NCBI GenBank assembly: GCA_017941235.1
Contig: JAGAWU010000024.1
Span: 1-64,000 of the forward strand
DNA length: 64,000 nucleotides
Source: Bacilli bacterium
Lineage (GTDB): Bacteria > Bacillota_I > Bacilli_A > RF39 > UBA660
Reading direction: 5' to 3'
Shown one piece after another: positions 1-8,796 of the stretch. Position 1 is the first letter of the stretch, and each line of letters opens with the position of its first letter. The position numbers and the translations under genes are program-made. The notes beneath the pieces are model-generated. The model worked only from the letters and a program-made list of their open reading frames with translations, did not search any database and was not told the DNA's origin.

Positions 1-1
1 C

Positions 2-436
2 ATATATGAATTTAATATGGATTATTACCTTAACTTATGGTATTCTAAAGATGAAAAGTTGATAGATAAATATAAATATTTGATAATGCTTGATTTAAAT
101 AAGAAAGATTTAAATGAACTATCAAAGAAAGATAAGGTGATAAATAAATATATGGAAGAAGTAAATAAAATAAATGAAGATCCAGAATTTTATGAATATA
201 TAAGTGCAGAAGAAGATAATAGAAAGATAGAAAACTCACTTAGAAGTCAGTATAAAAGAGAAGGATTAGCTGAAGGAAGAGCTGAGGGAAGAGCACAAGG
301 AATAAAAGAAGGAATAAAAGAAGGAATAAAAGAAGGAATAAAAGATACTGCTAAGAAAATGAAGAAAGAAAATATAGATATTAATATTATTAGTAAAGTA
401 ACAAATCTTACTAAAGAAGAAATAGAAAAATTATAA
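2..436 (+). CDS. Rpn/PD-(D/E)XK nuclease-family protein, C-terminal part (5' end outside window)
   Basis: The reading frame is open to the left edge, so only the C-terminal part is present. The segment 'YYLNLWYSKDEKLIDKYKYL' followed by a ML(D)L-type stretch and a charged coiled region is typical of the C-terminal half of Rpn (recombination-promoting nuclease / putative transposase) proteins. The tail carries the family's usual repeated E-G-x motif (EGRAEGRAQGIKEGIKEG), encoded by a 12-bp tandem repeat. The catalytic PD-(D/E)XK core would lie upstream and cannot be checked. Family members are RecA-independent DNA endonucleases, often multicopy and prone to repeat-length change. Family assignment is from pattern recognition. 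A strong hairpin terminator follows. Confidence 0.7.
   Translation: MYEFNMDYYLNLWYSKDEKLIDKYKYLIMLDLNKKDLNELSKKDKVINKYMEEVNKINEDPEFYEYISAEEDNRKIENSLRSQYKREGLAEGRAEGRAQGIKEGIKEGIKEGIKDTAKKMKKENIDINIISKVTNLTKEEIEKL
299..346 (+). repeat. Four tandem 12-bp repeats inside the Rpn-like gene
   Basis: Unit ggaataaaagaa occurs four times head to tail (last unit ends in t), encoding G-I-K-E repeats. The repeat is in frame (12 bp), so slippage would lengthen or shorten the C-terminal helix without a frameshift. Confidence 0.9.
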
Positions 437-467
437 AAATATTAAATAATTATATTAATATATTATG

Positions 468-490
468 GGATAGTAAATACTATCCTTTTT
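468..490 (+). terminator. Intrinsic terminator after the Rpn-like gene
   Basis: Stem GGATAGT / ACTATCC with a 4-nt loop, followed by five T. Confidence 0.75.
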
Positions 491-543
491 ATTGCAATGA
501 TATCTTTAATATTATATAATTCTTTATGTAAAAGGAGTCTAAT

Positions 544-1005
544 ATGAATTATAAAATAGTTATTAAATTTATTCTTTTGATTTCTTGGATGACTTTAATA
601 TTTTGTTTTTCTAATCAGAATGCAGATCAGTCATCTGGGATGAGCGATGGTTTTATATATAGAGTTAGTAAAGTTGTTTTAGGTGAGAAATATGAAAAGA
701 TAACTAATAGTAAAACCTATGATACTGTTGTATTTGTAGTTAGAAAAAGTGCTCATATTTTTGTATATTTTGTTCTTTCATTAATAGCATTTTCATTTTT
801 TTATGAATTTTATAATCTTGATAAAAAAGTTATTATTTTTACAATAATATTTTGTTTTCTTTATTCAATAACAGATGAAATACATCAATATTTTATTCCT
901 GGTAGAAGCTGTGAAATAAGAGATATACTTATTGATACAATTAGTTCTAGTATTTCTGCATGTATTAATTATTTTATTAGAAAAAAAATTAAAAAAAGTA
1001 GTTAA
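544..1005 (+). CDS. VanZ-like family membrane protein
   Basis: 153 residues with an N-terminal membrane segment, the early 'FSNQNADQSS' motif, 'RKSAHIFVYF', and the 'DEIHQYFIPGR..E..DILIDT' block that together define the VanZ family. VanZ proteins are small membrane proteins; some confer low-level teicoplanin resistance, while most in gut Firmicutes have unknown cell-envelope roles. The start follows a good ribosome binding site (aaaggagt, 534-541). The last codons run into a hairpin whose 3' arm contains the next gene's ribosome binding site. There is no glycopeptide-resistance cluster nearby, so resistance should not be assumed. Confidence 0.85.
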   Translation: MNYKIVIKFILLISWMTLIFCFSNQNADQSSGMSDGFIYRVSKVVLGEKYEKITNSKTYDTVVFVVRKSAHIFVYFVLSLIAFSFFYEFYNLDKKVIIFTIIFCFLYSITDEIHQYFIPGRSCEIRDILIDTISSSISACINYFIRKKIKKSS

Positions 1006-1011
1006 AGATAG

Positions 1012-1051
1012 TCTCCTATGTTATAATTTATATGAAGGTAGGAGATTTTTT
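1012..1051 (+). terminator. Terminator-like hairpin that encloses the next gene's -10 box
   Basis: Arms TCTCCTA (1012-1018) and TAGGAGA (1039-1045) are perfectly complementary and are followed by six T (1046-1051). The 20-nt loop contains an extended -10 element, TGTTATAAT (1019-1027). The 3' arm plus T-tract is also the Shine-Dalgarno region for the lipoprotein start at 1052. See findings. Confidence 0.6.
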
Positions 1052-2287
1052 ATGTATAAAAGAAAATTTTGTTTTTTAATTCTTTTTGTAACTATTTTTT
1101 TATCAGGGTGTAGTAAATTTGATTCTGATATGAACATAAAAAAAGATGGTTCTATGGATTTTTCTGTACTTTATACTTATGATGGAGCTAATGATCCTAG
1201 TGGTATTATAAATGAGAATAATAGACAGAAGTTACTTAATTCTGGATATGTTTTAGAAGATTATAAAGATGGAAATACTAATGGTATTAGAATAACAAAA
1301 AATATTAAGAATATTGAAGATGTTAGTGAAGAGAATAAACTAGTTAGGTTTGATTTATTTAATTTATTAGAAGATAACGGAGATTTAAAGTTATTTAAAG
1401 TAGAAAAAAATTTCTTATTTGACACTTATACAGCTAGATTTTATATAAGTAATAAAGATGGTATACTTAATGGAAGTAAAAATTTAGAAAACACTGATAA
1501 TGGACAGGTACAATCTTATGATAGTAAGAAATGGGGAGATTCAGATAATTTTAAATTTAATTTAAAAGTTCCATATTTTGTTGGAGAAAATAACGCTACT
1601 ACTGTTTCTGGTAATAGAAGAAATTTAAGTTGGGATCTTTCTAAGTTCTCTAGTCTTTCAACTATTGAATTTAAATTTTATATAATTAATAAACGAGATG
1701 CAATAATTTTAGGTGTAGGTATTGGTTTACTTTTAATATTTATTATTGCCGCTAATGGTAATAAAGATAATCCACAAAAGGATAATGATAAAAATAAAAT
1801 AACTATTCCTAAGAAAGAAACGTATCAAACACCTATAAATATTCCTAGTACACCAGTTACAACAGGTGAAGTAAGTAATTCTGCAAGTTTTGATTTTTTA
1901 AATTCAGATTCTAGGGCAAGTTCAAAAAAAGAAGTTGCAAATGATATATTTGATATAAAAACTAATACTAATTCTACTGATGATGTTAACTTTATTATAG
2001 GCTCACAACTTTATGGTGATAGTAATAATAATAGTAATAGTAATACTTCTAATAATTCTAATACTGGGGTTTCTGGACTTGAAGAATTTATGAATGGTGG
2101 TTCTACTACTAATAGTAATGACAACAATATTACCACTAATAGTATTAATAATAGTAGTAACATTAATGATAGTAGTAACATTAATAATGTTGAACAACCT
2201 GTTACGCCTCCTTTAAATCCAGATGGTGGAATACCTGAATTAATGGTTGGTGTAGAAGAAAATAATGATAATAATAGTATTAATTAA
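1052..2287 (+). CDS. Predicted lipoprotein with a LppM-like domain, one TM helix and an N/S-rich tail
   Basis: The start ATG at 1052 is chosen because it gives a clean lipoprotein signal peptide (MYKRKFCFLILFVTIFLSGC, Cys20 in the lipobox LSGC) preceded by GGAGA; a longer in-frame reading has no site. Residues about 22-210 begin with 'DMNIKKDGSMDFSV', the pattern of LppM/DUF3153-type lipoproteins. A hydrophobic helix follows at about 215-236. The rest is low-complexity, rich in Asn, Ser and Thr, and is likely disordered. The topology (lipid anchor plus TM helix) would put the first domain outside the membrane. The tail would be cytoplasmic if the helix spans once. Function unknown. Confidence 0.75.
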   Translation: MYKRKFCFLILFVTIFLSGCSKFDSDMNIKKDGSMDFSVLYTYDGANDPSGIINENNRQKLLNSGYVLEDYKDGNTNGIRITKNIKNIEDVSEENKLVRFDLFNLLEDNGDLKLFKVEKNFLFDTYTARFYISNKDGILNGSKNLENTDNGQVQSYDSKKWGDSDNFKFNLKVPYFVGENNATTVSGNRRNLSWDLSKFSSLSTIEFKFYIINKRDAIILGVGIGLLLIFIIAANGNKDNPQKDNDKNKITIPKKETYQTPINIPSTPVTTGEVSNSASFDFLNSDSRASSKKEVANDIFDIKTNTNSTDDVNFIIGSQLYGDSNNNSNSNTSNNSNTGVSGLEEFMNGGSTTNSNDNNITTNSINNSSNINDSSNINNVEQPVTPPLNPDGGIPELMVGVEENNDNNSIN

Positions 2288-2311
2288 GAATGCTTTTTCT
2301 GCATTCTTTTT
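2286..2311 (+). terminator. Intrinsic terminator after the lipoprotein gene
   Basis: AAGAATGC / GCATTCTT stem, 7-nt loop, then T-run. Confidence 0.8.
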
Positions 2312-2322
2312 CATTGTGAAAC

Positions 2323-2351
2323 TTTACTTTTTTACTAAAATATGATATAAT
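2323..2351 (+). promoter_or_regulatory. Promoter for the double synthetase gene
   Basis: TTTACT (2323-2328), 17-bp spacer, TATAAT (2346-2351). It leaves a leader of about 80 nt before the ATG at 2436. Confidence 0.6.
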
Positions 2352-2435
2352 ATACTTCCATGAGAAAAGGGGGATACTGGTTCTGTAATATTTTGTATTA
2401 TTAACTAGTATAATTGAAAGGGTGAAATAAAAGTT

Positions 2436-3779
2436 ATGTCAAAACAATCAATTGATTATTTCGACGTTTTAGAGTTAAATGAGTTGGAACTTTCATATGA
2501 ATCAGCTATGGAAATATTACGTACTCATTTAGATGTACTTATTTCAAATTTCGAAATGGTAAATGGTGGTACTAAATCTGTAGAACATTATGGACATCGT
2601 TTAAAAAAAATGTCTAGTGCTATTAATAAGTTAAGGAAAAAGAAATGTGAAATTAGTGCTATCGAAATAGAAAACAATTTAAATGATATGGTTGGAATTA
2701 GACTTGTTTGTCCATTTATAGATGATGTTTATGATATGGTTGAACTAATTAAAGATAGTGATTTAATTGTTGTAGATAAAGTCAAAGATTATATAAAAGA
2801 ACCTAAAAAGTCTGGGTATAGAAGTTGCCATTTACTTGTTAGAGTTCCAGTACCCGTAGGTAATAGTATCAAAATGGTGAAGGCAGAAATTCAAATTAGA
2901 ACACTTGCTATGGATGCATGGGCTGCTATGGAACATAGAATTAAGTATAAACCTACAGGTTCTAAGGCGTTAAATGAAAGACAAAAGAAAATGCTTAAAA
3001 CTTGTGCTAAAGCATTTGATTTTATTGAAGAGTATATGACTAATCTTCTTCCAACTACTGAGCTTACAGTAAAAAACAAAAGAGATGCAGTAAAAAAATA
3101 TATACCAGATTTTGATGAAGATGAATTAAAACAATTTGAATTTGAATATAAGTCTGCTATTAAAATATTAAATTCTCATTTAAAAGTTAGAATTAATAAT
3201 AATGATTATATTAAGGAGACTAAAACAGTAGAACATGCTAATTCACGTTTTAAAGATATGTCTAGTATTTATCGTAAATTATCTGAGAAGGGTATAGATT
3301 TAACACTTGATAATGTTAGAGAAAATGTAAATGATGTTGCTGCTGTAAGACTTGTTTGTCCATTTATAGATGACGTTTATGATTTAGTTAAATTAGTTAA
3401 AGATAGTGATTTAATTGAAGTTTATGAAGAACGAGATTATATGGATAAACCAAAAGAATCTGGATATAGAGGATATCATTTGCTTGTAAAAGTACCTGTA
3501 CCTATTGGTGATGATATTAAAATGGTAAAAGCAGAAATTCAAATTAGAACACTTGCTATGGATGCATGGGCTGCTATGGAAGAAAGAATAAAATATAATC
3601 AAGATTATTATTTTACTGAAGAACAAAAAGCGATGTTAAAAATATGTGCTGATACTTTTCAAGATGTAGAAGTATATATGAACAGTTTACTTAATCCTAC
3701 AGAAGATGATAATTCTAAACTTGATGAATACTTTGAAAGTGTTCAGTATCCAAAAAAATATATAAGAAAAATAGGTTAA
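2436..3779 (+). CDS. Tandem-duplicated RelA/SpoT-type alarmone synthetase (two SAS domains in one chain)
   Basis: 447 residues made of two homologous RelA_SpoT synthetase domains (about 14-205 and 228-420). Copy 1 has 'HRLKKMSS' (54-61), the D84-containing 'NDMVGIRLVC', 'SGYRSCH' (126-132) and 'EIQIRTLAMDAWAAMEH' (151-167). Copy 2 has 'SRFKDMSS', D300 in 'NDVAAVRLVC', 'SGYRGYH' (342-348) and the same EIQIRT block at 367, but the final MEH is MEE. Known single-domain small alarmone synthetases (RelQ/YjbM, RelP/YwaC) transfer pyrophosphate from ATP to GTP/GDP to make (p)ppGpp and act as tetramers. Both copies keep the Asp and Glu that align with catalytic residues, so both could be active, but the H-to-E change in copy 2 suggests divergence. 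No hydrolase (HD) or TGS domain is present. Confidence 0.85.
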   Translation: MSKQSIDYFDVLELNELELSYESAMEILRTHLDVLISNFEMVNGGTKSVEHYGHRLKKMSSAINKLRKKKCEISAIEIENNLNDMVGIRLVCPFIDDVYDMVELIKDSDLIVVDKVKDYIKEPKKSGYRSCHLLVRVPVPVGNSIKMVKAEIQIRTLAMDAWAAMEHRIKYKPTGSKALNERQKKMLKTCAKAFDFIEEYMTNLLPTTELTVKNKRDAVKKYIPDFDEDELKQFEFEYKSAIKILNSHLKVRINNNDYIKETKTVEHANSRFKDMSSIYRKLSEKGIDLTLDNVRENVNDVAAVRLVCPFIDDVYDLVKLVKDSDLIEVYEERDYMDKPKESGYRGYHLLVKVPVPIGDDIKMVKAEIQIRTLAMDAWAAMEERIKYNQDYYFTEEQKAMLKICADTFQDVEVYMNSLLNPTEDDNSKLDEYFESVQYPKKYIRKIG

Positions 3780-3806
3780 TAGCAAATACTGTTATTAACT
3801 TTTTTT
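3775..3806 (+). terminator. Intrinsic terminator overlapping the stop codon
   Basis: GTTAATAGCA / TGTTATTAAC stem (one G-U pair), 5-nt loop, then seven T. Confidence 0.85.
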
Positions 3807-3819
3807 AACTTAATTTTTC

Positions 3820-3848
3820 TTGACTTAGTACTTTAAAAATTATATATT
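3820..3848 (+). promoter_or_regulatory. Promoter for the cysteine desulfurase gene
   Basis: TTGACT (3820-3825), 17-bp spacer, TATATT (3843-3848); 25 bp before the start codon. Confidence 0.7.
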
Positions 3849-3873
3849 ATTTGTGTTAATTGGAGGTGTTAAT

Positions 3874-5004
3874 ATGATTTATTTAGACTATAGTGCTACT
3901 ACATTTGTTAATGATGAGGTTCTTGATACTTATAATAAAGTTACAAAAAGATATATTGGTAATCCTAATTCATTACATAAGTTAGGTTTAGAAGCTAAAA
4001 AAATAATTGATGAATCTACAAATCAAGTTAAGAAAATTTTAAAAACAGATAAAGATGTTATATATACAAGTGGTGCTACTGAATCTAATAATTTAGCTAT
4101 ATTTGGTGTAGTTAACAAGTATAAAAACAGAGGTAAGCATATTATCACAACTCGACTTGAACATTCATCTATAAATGAACCGTTAAAAAAATTAGAGAGT
4201 GACGGGTATAAAATTAGTTATGTTTCATTAAATGATGATGGTACTGTTAATTTAGATGAACTTAATAATTTATTATGTGATGATACTATACTTGTTACTA
4301 TTGCTACTGTTAATAGTGAGATAGGAATTATGCAAGATTTAGATAAAATAAGTGATATAGTTAAAAAATATCCAAAAGTTATTTTTCATACAGATGCTAC
4401 TCAAGTTATTGGTAAAAAAAGTATTAGTTTTGACAATGTAGACTTAGTAAGCATGTCTAGTCAAAAATTTTATGGTATGAAAGGTGTTGGATGCCTTTTA
4501 AAAAACAAGAATTTATTACTTGAACCAATTATATATGGTGGTAAATCAACTACTGAATTTAGAAGTGGTACTCCTGCAACACCTTTAATAGTAAGTTTTG
4601 CTAAAGCTTTAAGATTAGCTTATATAGATTTAGATGAAAGATATAATTATGTTTTTGAATTAAGTAATTATACAAAAAATAAATTATCTGAAATTAGTGG
4701 AGTTATTTTAAACAGTACAAGTAAATCCATTCCACATATAATTAATTTTAGTATATCTAATATTAAAGCTGAAACACTTCTTCATGCACTTGAAGAAGAA
4801 GAAATATTTATATCAACTAGGACAGCTTGCAATAAAAGTGATGATTATAGTGAAGCTGTATTTGCGCTTACAAAAGATAGAGAAAGAAGTATGCATAGTC
4901 TAAGAGTAAGTCTTTCATATCTAACAACTAGGGAAGAAATAGATAAATTTATAGAAGTATTAACTTTAAAAATAGATAGTTTAAACAAATTAAATTATAA
5001 ATAG
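3874..5004 (+). CDS. Cysteine desulfurase (NifS/IscS family)
   Basis: 376 residues; PLP-dependent class V aminotransferase fold that releases sulfur from cysteine as an enzyme persulfide. The start 'MIYLDYSATT' is standard for the family and follows ggaggtg. Visible motifs are 'SGATESNN', 'HTDATQ', the PLP lysine in 'SSQKFYGMKGVG', and a candidate persulfide cysteine in 'STRTACNK' (families usually read SxGSACSS, so this loop is atypical). It stands alone between its own promoter and a terminator, with no IscU, SufU, MnmA or ThiI gene adjacent. Its sulfur acceptor (Fe-S assembly or tRNA thiolation) therefore cannot be told from context. Confidence 0.88.
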   Translation: MIYLDYSATTFVNDEVLDTYNKVTKRYIGNPNSLHKLGLEAKKIIDESTNQVKKILKTDKDVIYTSGATESNNLAIFGVVNKYKNRGKHIITTRLEHSSINEPLKKLESDGYKISYVSLNDDGTVNLDELNNLLCDDTILVTIATVNSEIGIMQDLDKISDIVKKYPKVIFHTDATQVIGKKSISFDNVDLVSMSSQKFYGMKGVGCLLKNKNLLLEPIIYGGKSTTEFRSGTPATPLIVSFAKALRLAYIDLDERYNYVFELSNYTKNKLSEISGVILNSTSKSIPHIINFSISNIKAETLLHALEEEEIFISTRTACNKSDDYSEAVFALTKDRERSMHSLRVSLSYLTTREEIDKFIEVLTLKIDSLNKLNYK

Positions 5005-5024
5005 AAAAAGTTAATACTTTTTTT
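5005..5024 (+). terminator. Weak A/T-rich terminator
   Basis: AAAAAGT, TAAT loop, ACTTTTT followed by more T. Confidence 0.45.
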
Positions 5025-5120
5025 GTAAAATTATGTAAAACTATACATATTTTTTTTGGCTTTTAAAAAATTCCTTTTTATTTATGGTAAAATTACATTA
5101 ATAGAATAGGAGGGATAAGA

Positions 5121-8100
5121 ATGAAAAAGAATGGTTTGTTAGTACTTATTTTTGGTTTGTCATTTATTATTCCTTTTAACGTTTTTGCTTTAACGAGAGG
5201 TGAGATTTCTTCTCGTAATGTTTGCTCTAAATATGAAGTTGCTATTGCTAAAGAAGATAGAGCAGGAGATCCTAGTAGTACTAGACTTGAAAAGGTTTCT
5301 TGTTATGATGATTATAATAGTGCTTTAAGTGCTATGAATAGTAATAGTAATATGGATACTATTTTACTTGAGAGAAAAGATGGTAATACTAAAATTGTTA
5401 ATGCTAAGGCTGCACTTGTTAATTTAACTTTAAGAGGTGGTAGTGTCACATATTATTATCCAACTGCTAGTTCATGGGATTATGATAATTATATGGTTAC
5501 AAATAGTAGTACTGGTGCTGTTGATGGTGCTTTTCTTGATTTTGATATTAATTCTAGAAGAGCTAAAGTTAAAGTTGCTGGCTATACTGGATGGGTAAAT
5601 GAAGATGCATATGATATAGTTCCTATAGTTTGGGTTTATTCTATTGGATATTATAGAAGTACTAATGATGAATTTAAACATTTTTTTGCTCGTGATATAA
5701 CTACTATTACTAATTCTAGTTATGGTATAGCTTTAAGTAAGAAACCGGATTATTTAAATAATTCAAAAAACTATTTTAGTTATGATGGACATTATTTTTA
5801 TACAAATCAATATAAAATGATTACTGATTATAAAAATGGTAACTATAATAATGCTGTAAATAAGAATAATCCATATTATAATTATTATCAATATTTACCT
5901 AATCATTCTAAAACTAATTATTCTAGTTCTAATATAAATAAATATATTAGAGATGGATTAGGCTTCTACTATACTACATTTGGTAATACCTTAGATATTA
6001 AGGGTAACTTTGATACTGGGAATGTTTCTAAACTTTATGGTATGGGTACATATTTTATATATGCTCAAGAACAATATGGTGCTAATGCTATACTTTCATT
6101 TGGACTTAATAGAAATGAAAGTGGAGATGGAAGAAGTAAAATTTCTACTTTGAAGAATAATGGTTTTGGGCAAGGCGCTGTTGATTCATCTCCTTTTGGT
6201 TCTGCATATGGATTTTTAACATATCAGGGTGGTATTTATAATCATGCACAACATTTTGTTAATGATATGTATGAAAATGCTAATCATAGTTATTATAATG
6301 GTGGACAATTTGGTAATAAACAAGGTGGATGGAATATAGTGTATGCTTCTGATCCTTTCTGGGGTGAGAAAGCTGCTTCTTATTATTATAGGTTTGATAG
6401 ATATTTTGGATTTCAAGATTATAATTTTTATCAACTTGCTATTAATACTACTAGTGTACAAGCTAAAGCTTCTGCTAGTAATTCGGCTAGAACAATCTAT
6501 ACATTAAAAAATAAAGAAATACCTATAATTATTTTAGAAGAAGTAAAGGGTGATAATGTAGGTGGAAGTAATATTTGGTATAAAATAGTTTCAGATTTAA
6601 ATATAGATAGTAATAAAAATTCATATTCTAAATATCCTGAAAAGTTTGATTGGGATAATAGTTATGTATATGTACCTAGTTCATATTTTAAAAAGATTAA
6701 TACTGCTAGAGATGGAATTAAATCATTTAATGATGTTTATCCTTATGTAGAAAATACTTATAAATATGCATTTTATAATGACGGAGAAAAGTTAACTCCT
6801 AAAGTTGGTAAATCATTAAGAGATACATCATATTATTATGATGGGGGATTAATTGAAAAGAAAAATAGTATATTACTTAAAGATAAGTATGTAATGGTTT
6901 ATGATAGAGCTGTTGATAAGAATGGCAATGTAGTTAGTTATCAGGTTACTAGTGATTATAAATATGATCAAAAAGAGTGGGTTAGCGCTAAGGATATAAG
7001 TATAGTTGGTGGAGCTTATGGTAAACAAACTGTAATTCCTACTGGTTATAGTTCTAATGTATTTAGTGAATCTCGTGAAAGTAGTCATATAATTAGTGGT
7101 ATTTATGATGGATGCTTTGTACCAATACTTGAAGAATTAGTTGGTAGTGATGGAAAAACTTATTATAAAGTTCCTGTTTCCCTAACAAGTAATTCTAATA
7201 GTTATGGTTATACTTTAAAATCAGATAGTGATGCTTATATTACATCTTATAATAGTGAAGCAATTGTTAAAAATAATTATCCTGTTATAGAAGTAAGTGA
7301 TAAACAAATAAAAGAAGGAGAAAGTATTGATCTTAAGAAGATAGTTAAAGTAGCTGATGAAGATAGTGATATTTTAACTAAACTTCAAATAAATGGTAAT
7401 GTTAATACTAATATTCCAGGTTCATATAAAGTTACTTATAGTGTTACTGATAATGGTGGTTTAAAATCTGAGAAAACAATTACTGTTACTGTAATTAAGG
7501 ATGAACTTCCTGTAATAGTTGCTAAAGATAAAGAAATATTTGTTGGTGAAGATATTAATTTATTAGATGGAGTTAGTGCTAGTGATAAGGAAGATGGTAA
7601 TTTAATAAATAAAGTAAAAATAATTACTAATGAGTTAAATAATAAAAAAACTGGTTCATATAAAGTAGTTTATAGTGTTAGTGATAGTGTTAACCATAAT
7701 GTTACTAAAACTATAATAGTTACTGTAAAAGAAAAAGTTAGCTCTCCTAAAACAGAAGATACAGAAATTACTAAATCAAATGATAACAATAGTGATAAGG
7801 TTTTAACTCAAAAATCTGGAGAATTTTATCTTAATGAATTATCATTTGATAATAATAAGAAAAAATACTTAATAAGTGGTTATTTAATTATTAAAGAAAG
7901 TAATAATAAATATTCTGATAATATTAGTTATGAATTAGTATTACGAAATATTGATACTAATAAAGAAAAAACTATTTCTATTGATAGATGGACTAATAAT
8001 GTTCCTTTTGATTTAGGTACTGAAAATGGTTATGACTATAGTGGAAGTTGGTTTAAAGGATATATTGATTTTTCAGCAAATGATTTAGCTGGTGATTATG

Positions 8101-8738
8101 AAGTTTATATGAAAGCTAGTAATTCTGATAGTTTTGCTTTAGAAAAGGTTGTTAATTCATTTAATATAGATTTTACTAGAAGAGCAGAGGATGCTAAATA
8201 TGGTTATAATTTTAAAGTTAATTTATCTTCTAAATCACGTGAATTTACTTTAAATATCAGAAAAGGAAATTTGATTACTACAGGAGTTAGTAATACATAT
8301 CGTAATATGTCTAATAATTATGATGATATGAAATTTATTGATAATAAACTTAATGTAATTGGAACGTCTTATAACTATGGTATATCTTATGATAAAGATA
8401 ATTTTGTGGAAAGAAAATTAATTCTTGAAAATACTAGTAGTTTTAATAGATATACTTATGATTTAGGTTCTACTAATACAGGTGGTTATGTTGTTAATAT
8501 AAAAGATGGTAAGGATAAAACACTTGCATGGTATAATAATACTATAGATGTTAGTAATCTTGATAAAGGTGTATATTCTATGATTGTTTACACAAAGACT
8601 AAAGATGTTTCTGATTATGGAGAAATTACAGATGTATTTGCTTCTATAAATGAAGCGAAAGCTGATATAAATGGTAAAAAGTACTATATTAGACTAAATA
8701 AAAATAGAGGCAATCGTATAGAATTAGTTATCGAATAG
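5121..8738 (+). CDS. Secreted glucosaminidase (peptidoglycan hydrolase) with SH3-like and Ig-like domains
   Basis: 1205 residues. An N-terminal signal peptide ends near 'FNVFALTRG'. Residues about 270-430 form a mannosyl-glycoprotein endo-beta-N-acetylglucosaminidase (LytD/Atl-type) domain, with the likely catalytic Glu333 in 'NRNESGDGRSK' and the downstream 'SPFGSAYGF' region. Bacterial SH3-like segments flank it (for example 440-525 and 590-700). Two DUF5011/HYR-type Ig-like repeats follow (about 722-790 and 795-865), each with 'PGSYKVTYSV' or 'TGSYKVVYSV'. The C-terminal 340 residues are beta-rich and unassigned. The enzyme would cleave glycan strands outside the cell in wall turnover or separation. 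The start follows aggaggg. There is no LPXTG signal, so retention is probably by the SH3-like regions. Confidence 0.85.
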   Translation: MKKNGLLVLIFGLSFIIPFNVFALTRGEISSRNVCSKYEVAIAKEDRAGDPSSTRLEKVSCYDDYNSALSAMNSNSNMDTILLERKDGNTKIVNAKAALVNLTLRGGSVTYYYPTASSWDYDNYMVTNSSTGAVDGAFLDFDINSRRAKVKVAGYTGWVNEDAYDIVPIVWVYSIGYYRSTNDEFKHFFARDITTITNSSYGIALSKKPDYLNNSKNYFSYDGHYFYTNQYKMITDYKNGNYNNAVNKNNPYYNYYQYLPNHSKTNYSSSNINKYIRDGLGFYYTTFGNTLDIKGNFDTGNVSKLYGMGTYFIYAQEQYGANAILSFGLNRNESGDGRSKISTLKNNGFGQGAVDSSPFGSAYGFLTYQGGIYNHAQHFVNDMYENANHSYYNGGQFGNKQGGWNIVYASDPFWGEKAASYYYRFDRYFGFQDYNFYQLAINTTSVQAKASASNSARTIYTLKNKEIPIIILEEVKGDNVGGSNIWYKIVSDLNIDSNKNSYSKYPEKFDWDNSYVYVPSSYFKKINTARDGIKSFNDVYPYVENTYKYAFYNDGEKLTPKVGKSLRDTSYYYDGGLIEKKNSILLKDKYVMVYDRAVDKNGNVVSYQVTSDYKYDQKEWVSAKDISIVGGAYGKQTVIPTGYSSNVFSESRESSHIISGIYDGCFVPILEELVGSDGKTYYKVPVSLTSNSNSYGYTLKSDSDAYITSYNSEAIVKNNYPVIEVSDKQIKEGESIDLKKIVKVADEDSDILTKLQINGNVNTNIPGSYKVTYSVTDNGGLKSEKTITVTVIKDELPVIVAKDKEIFVGEDINLLDGVSASDKEDGNLINKVKIITNELNNKKTGSYKVVYSVSDSVNHNVTKTIIVTVKEKVSSPKTEDTEITKSNDNNSDKVLTQKSGEFYLNELSFDNNKKKYLISGYLIIKESNNKYSDNISYELVLRNIDTNKEKTISIDRWTNNVPFDLGTENGYDYSGSWFKGYIDFSANDLAGDYEVYMKASNSDSFALEKVVNSFNIDFTRRAEDAKYGYNFKVNLSSKSREFTLNIRKGNLITTGVSNTYRNMSNNYDDMKFIDNKLNVIGTSYNYGISYDKDNFVERKLILENTSSFNRYTYDLGSTNTGGYVVNIKDGKDKTLAWYNNTIDVSNLDKGVYSMIVYTKTKDVSDYGEITDVFASINEAKADINGKKYYIRLNKNRGNRIELVIE

Positions 8739-8765
8739 GGTAAGATTTTCTTACTCTATTTTTTT
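8734..8765 (+). terminator. Intrinsic terminator after the glucosaminidase gene
   Basis: Twelve-bp stem AATAGGGTAAGA / TCTTACTCTATT (with G-U), 3-nt loop, T-run. Confidence 0.85.
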
Positions 8766-8767
8766 GC

Positions 8768-8794
8768 AAAAAAAAAATTAGTTATTAAACTAAT
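8768..8794 (-). terminator. Intrinsic terminator of the ferredoxin gene
   Basis: Read on the minus strand: ATTAGTT, TAAT loop, AACTAAT, then a long T-run. It faces the glucosaminidase terminator a few bases away. Confidence 0.8.
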
Positions 8795-8796
8795 TC

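Noticed and set aside
544-1005. Glycopeptide-resistance gene
   Set aside because: Only the broad VanZ family is supported; none of vanA, vanH, vanX, vanR or vanS is nearby.
2003-2197. Minus-strand open frame opposite the lipoprotein tail
   Set aside because: Shadow of the Asn/Ser codon repeats (aat/agt); Ile/Thr-only product and no ribosome binding site.
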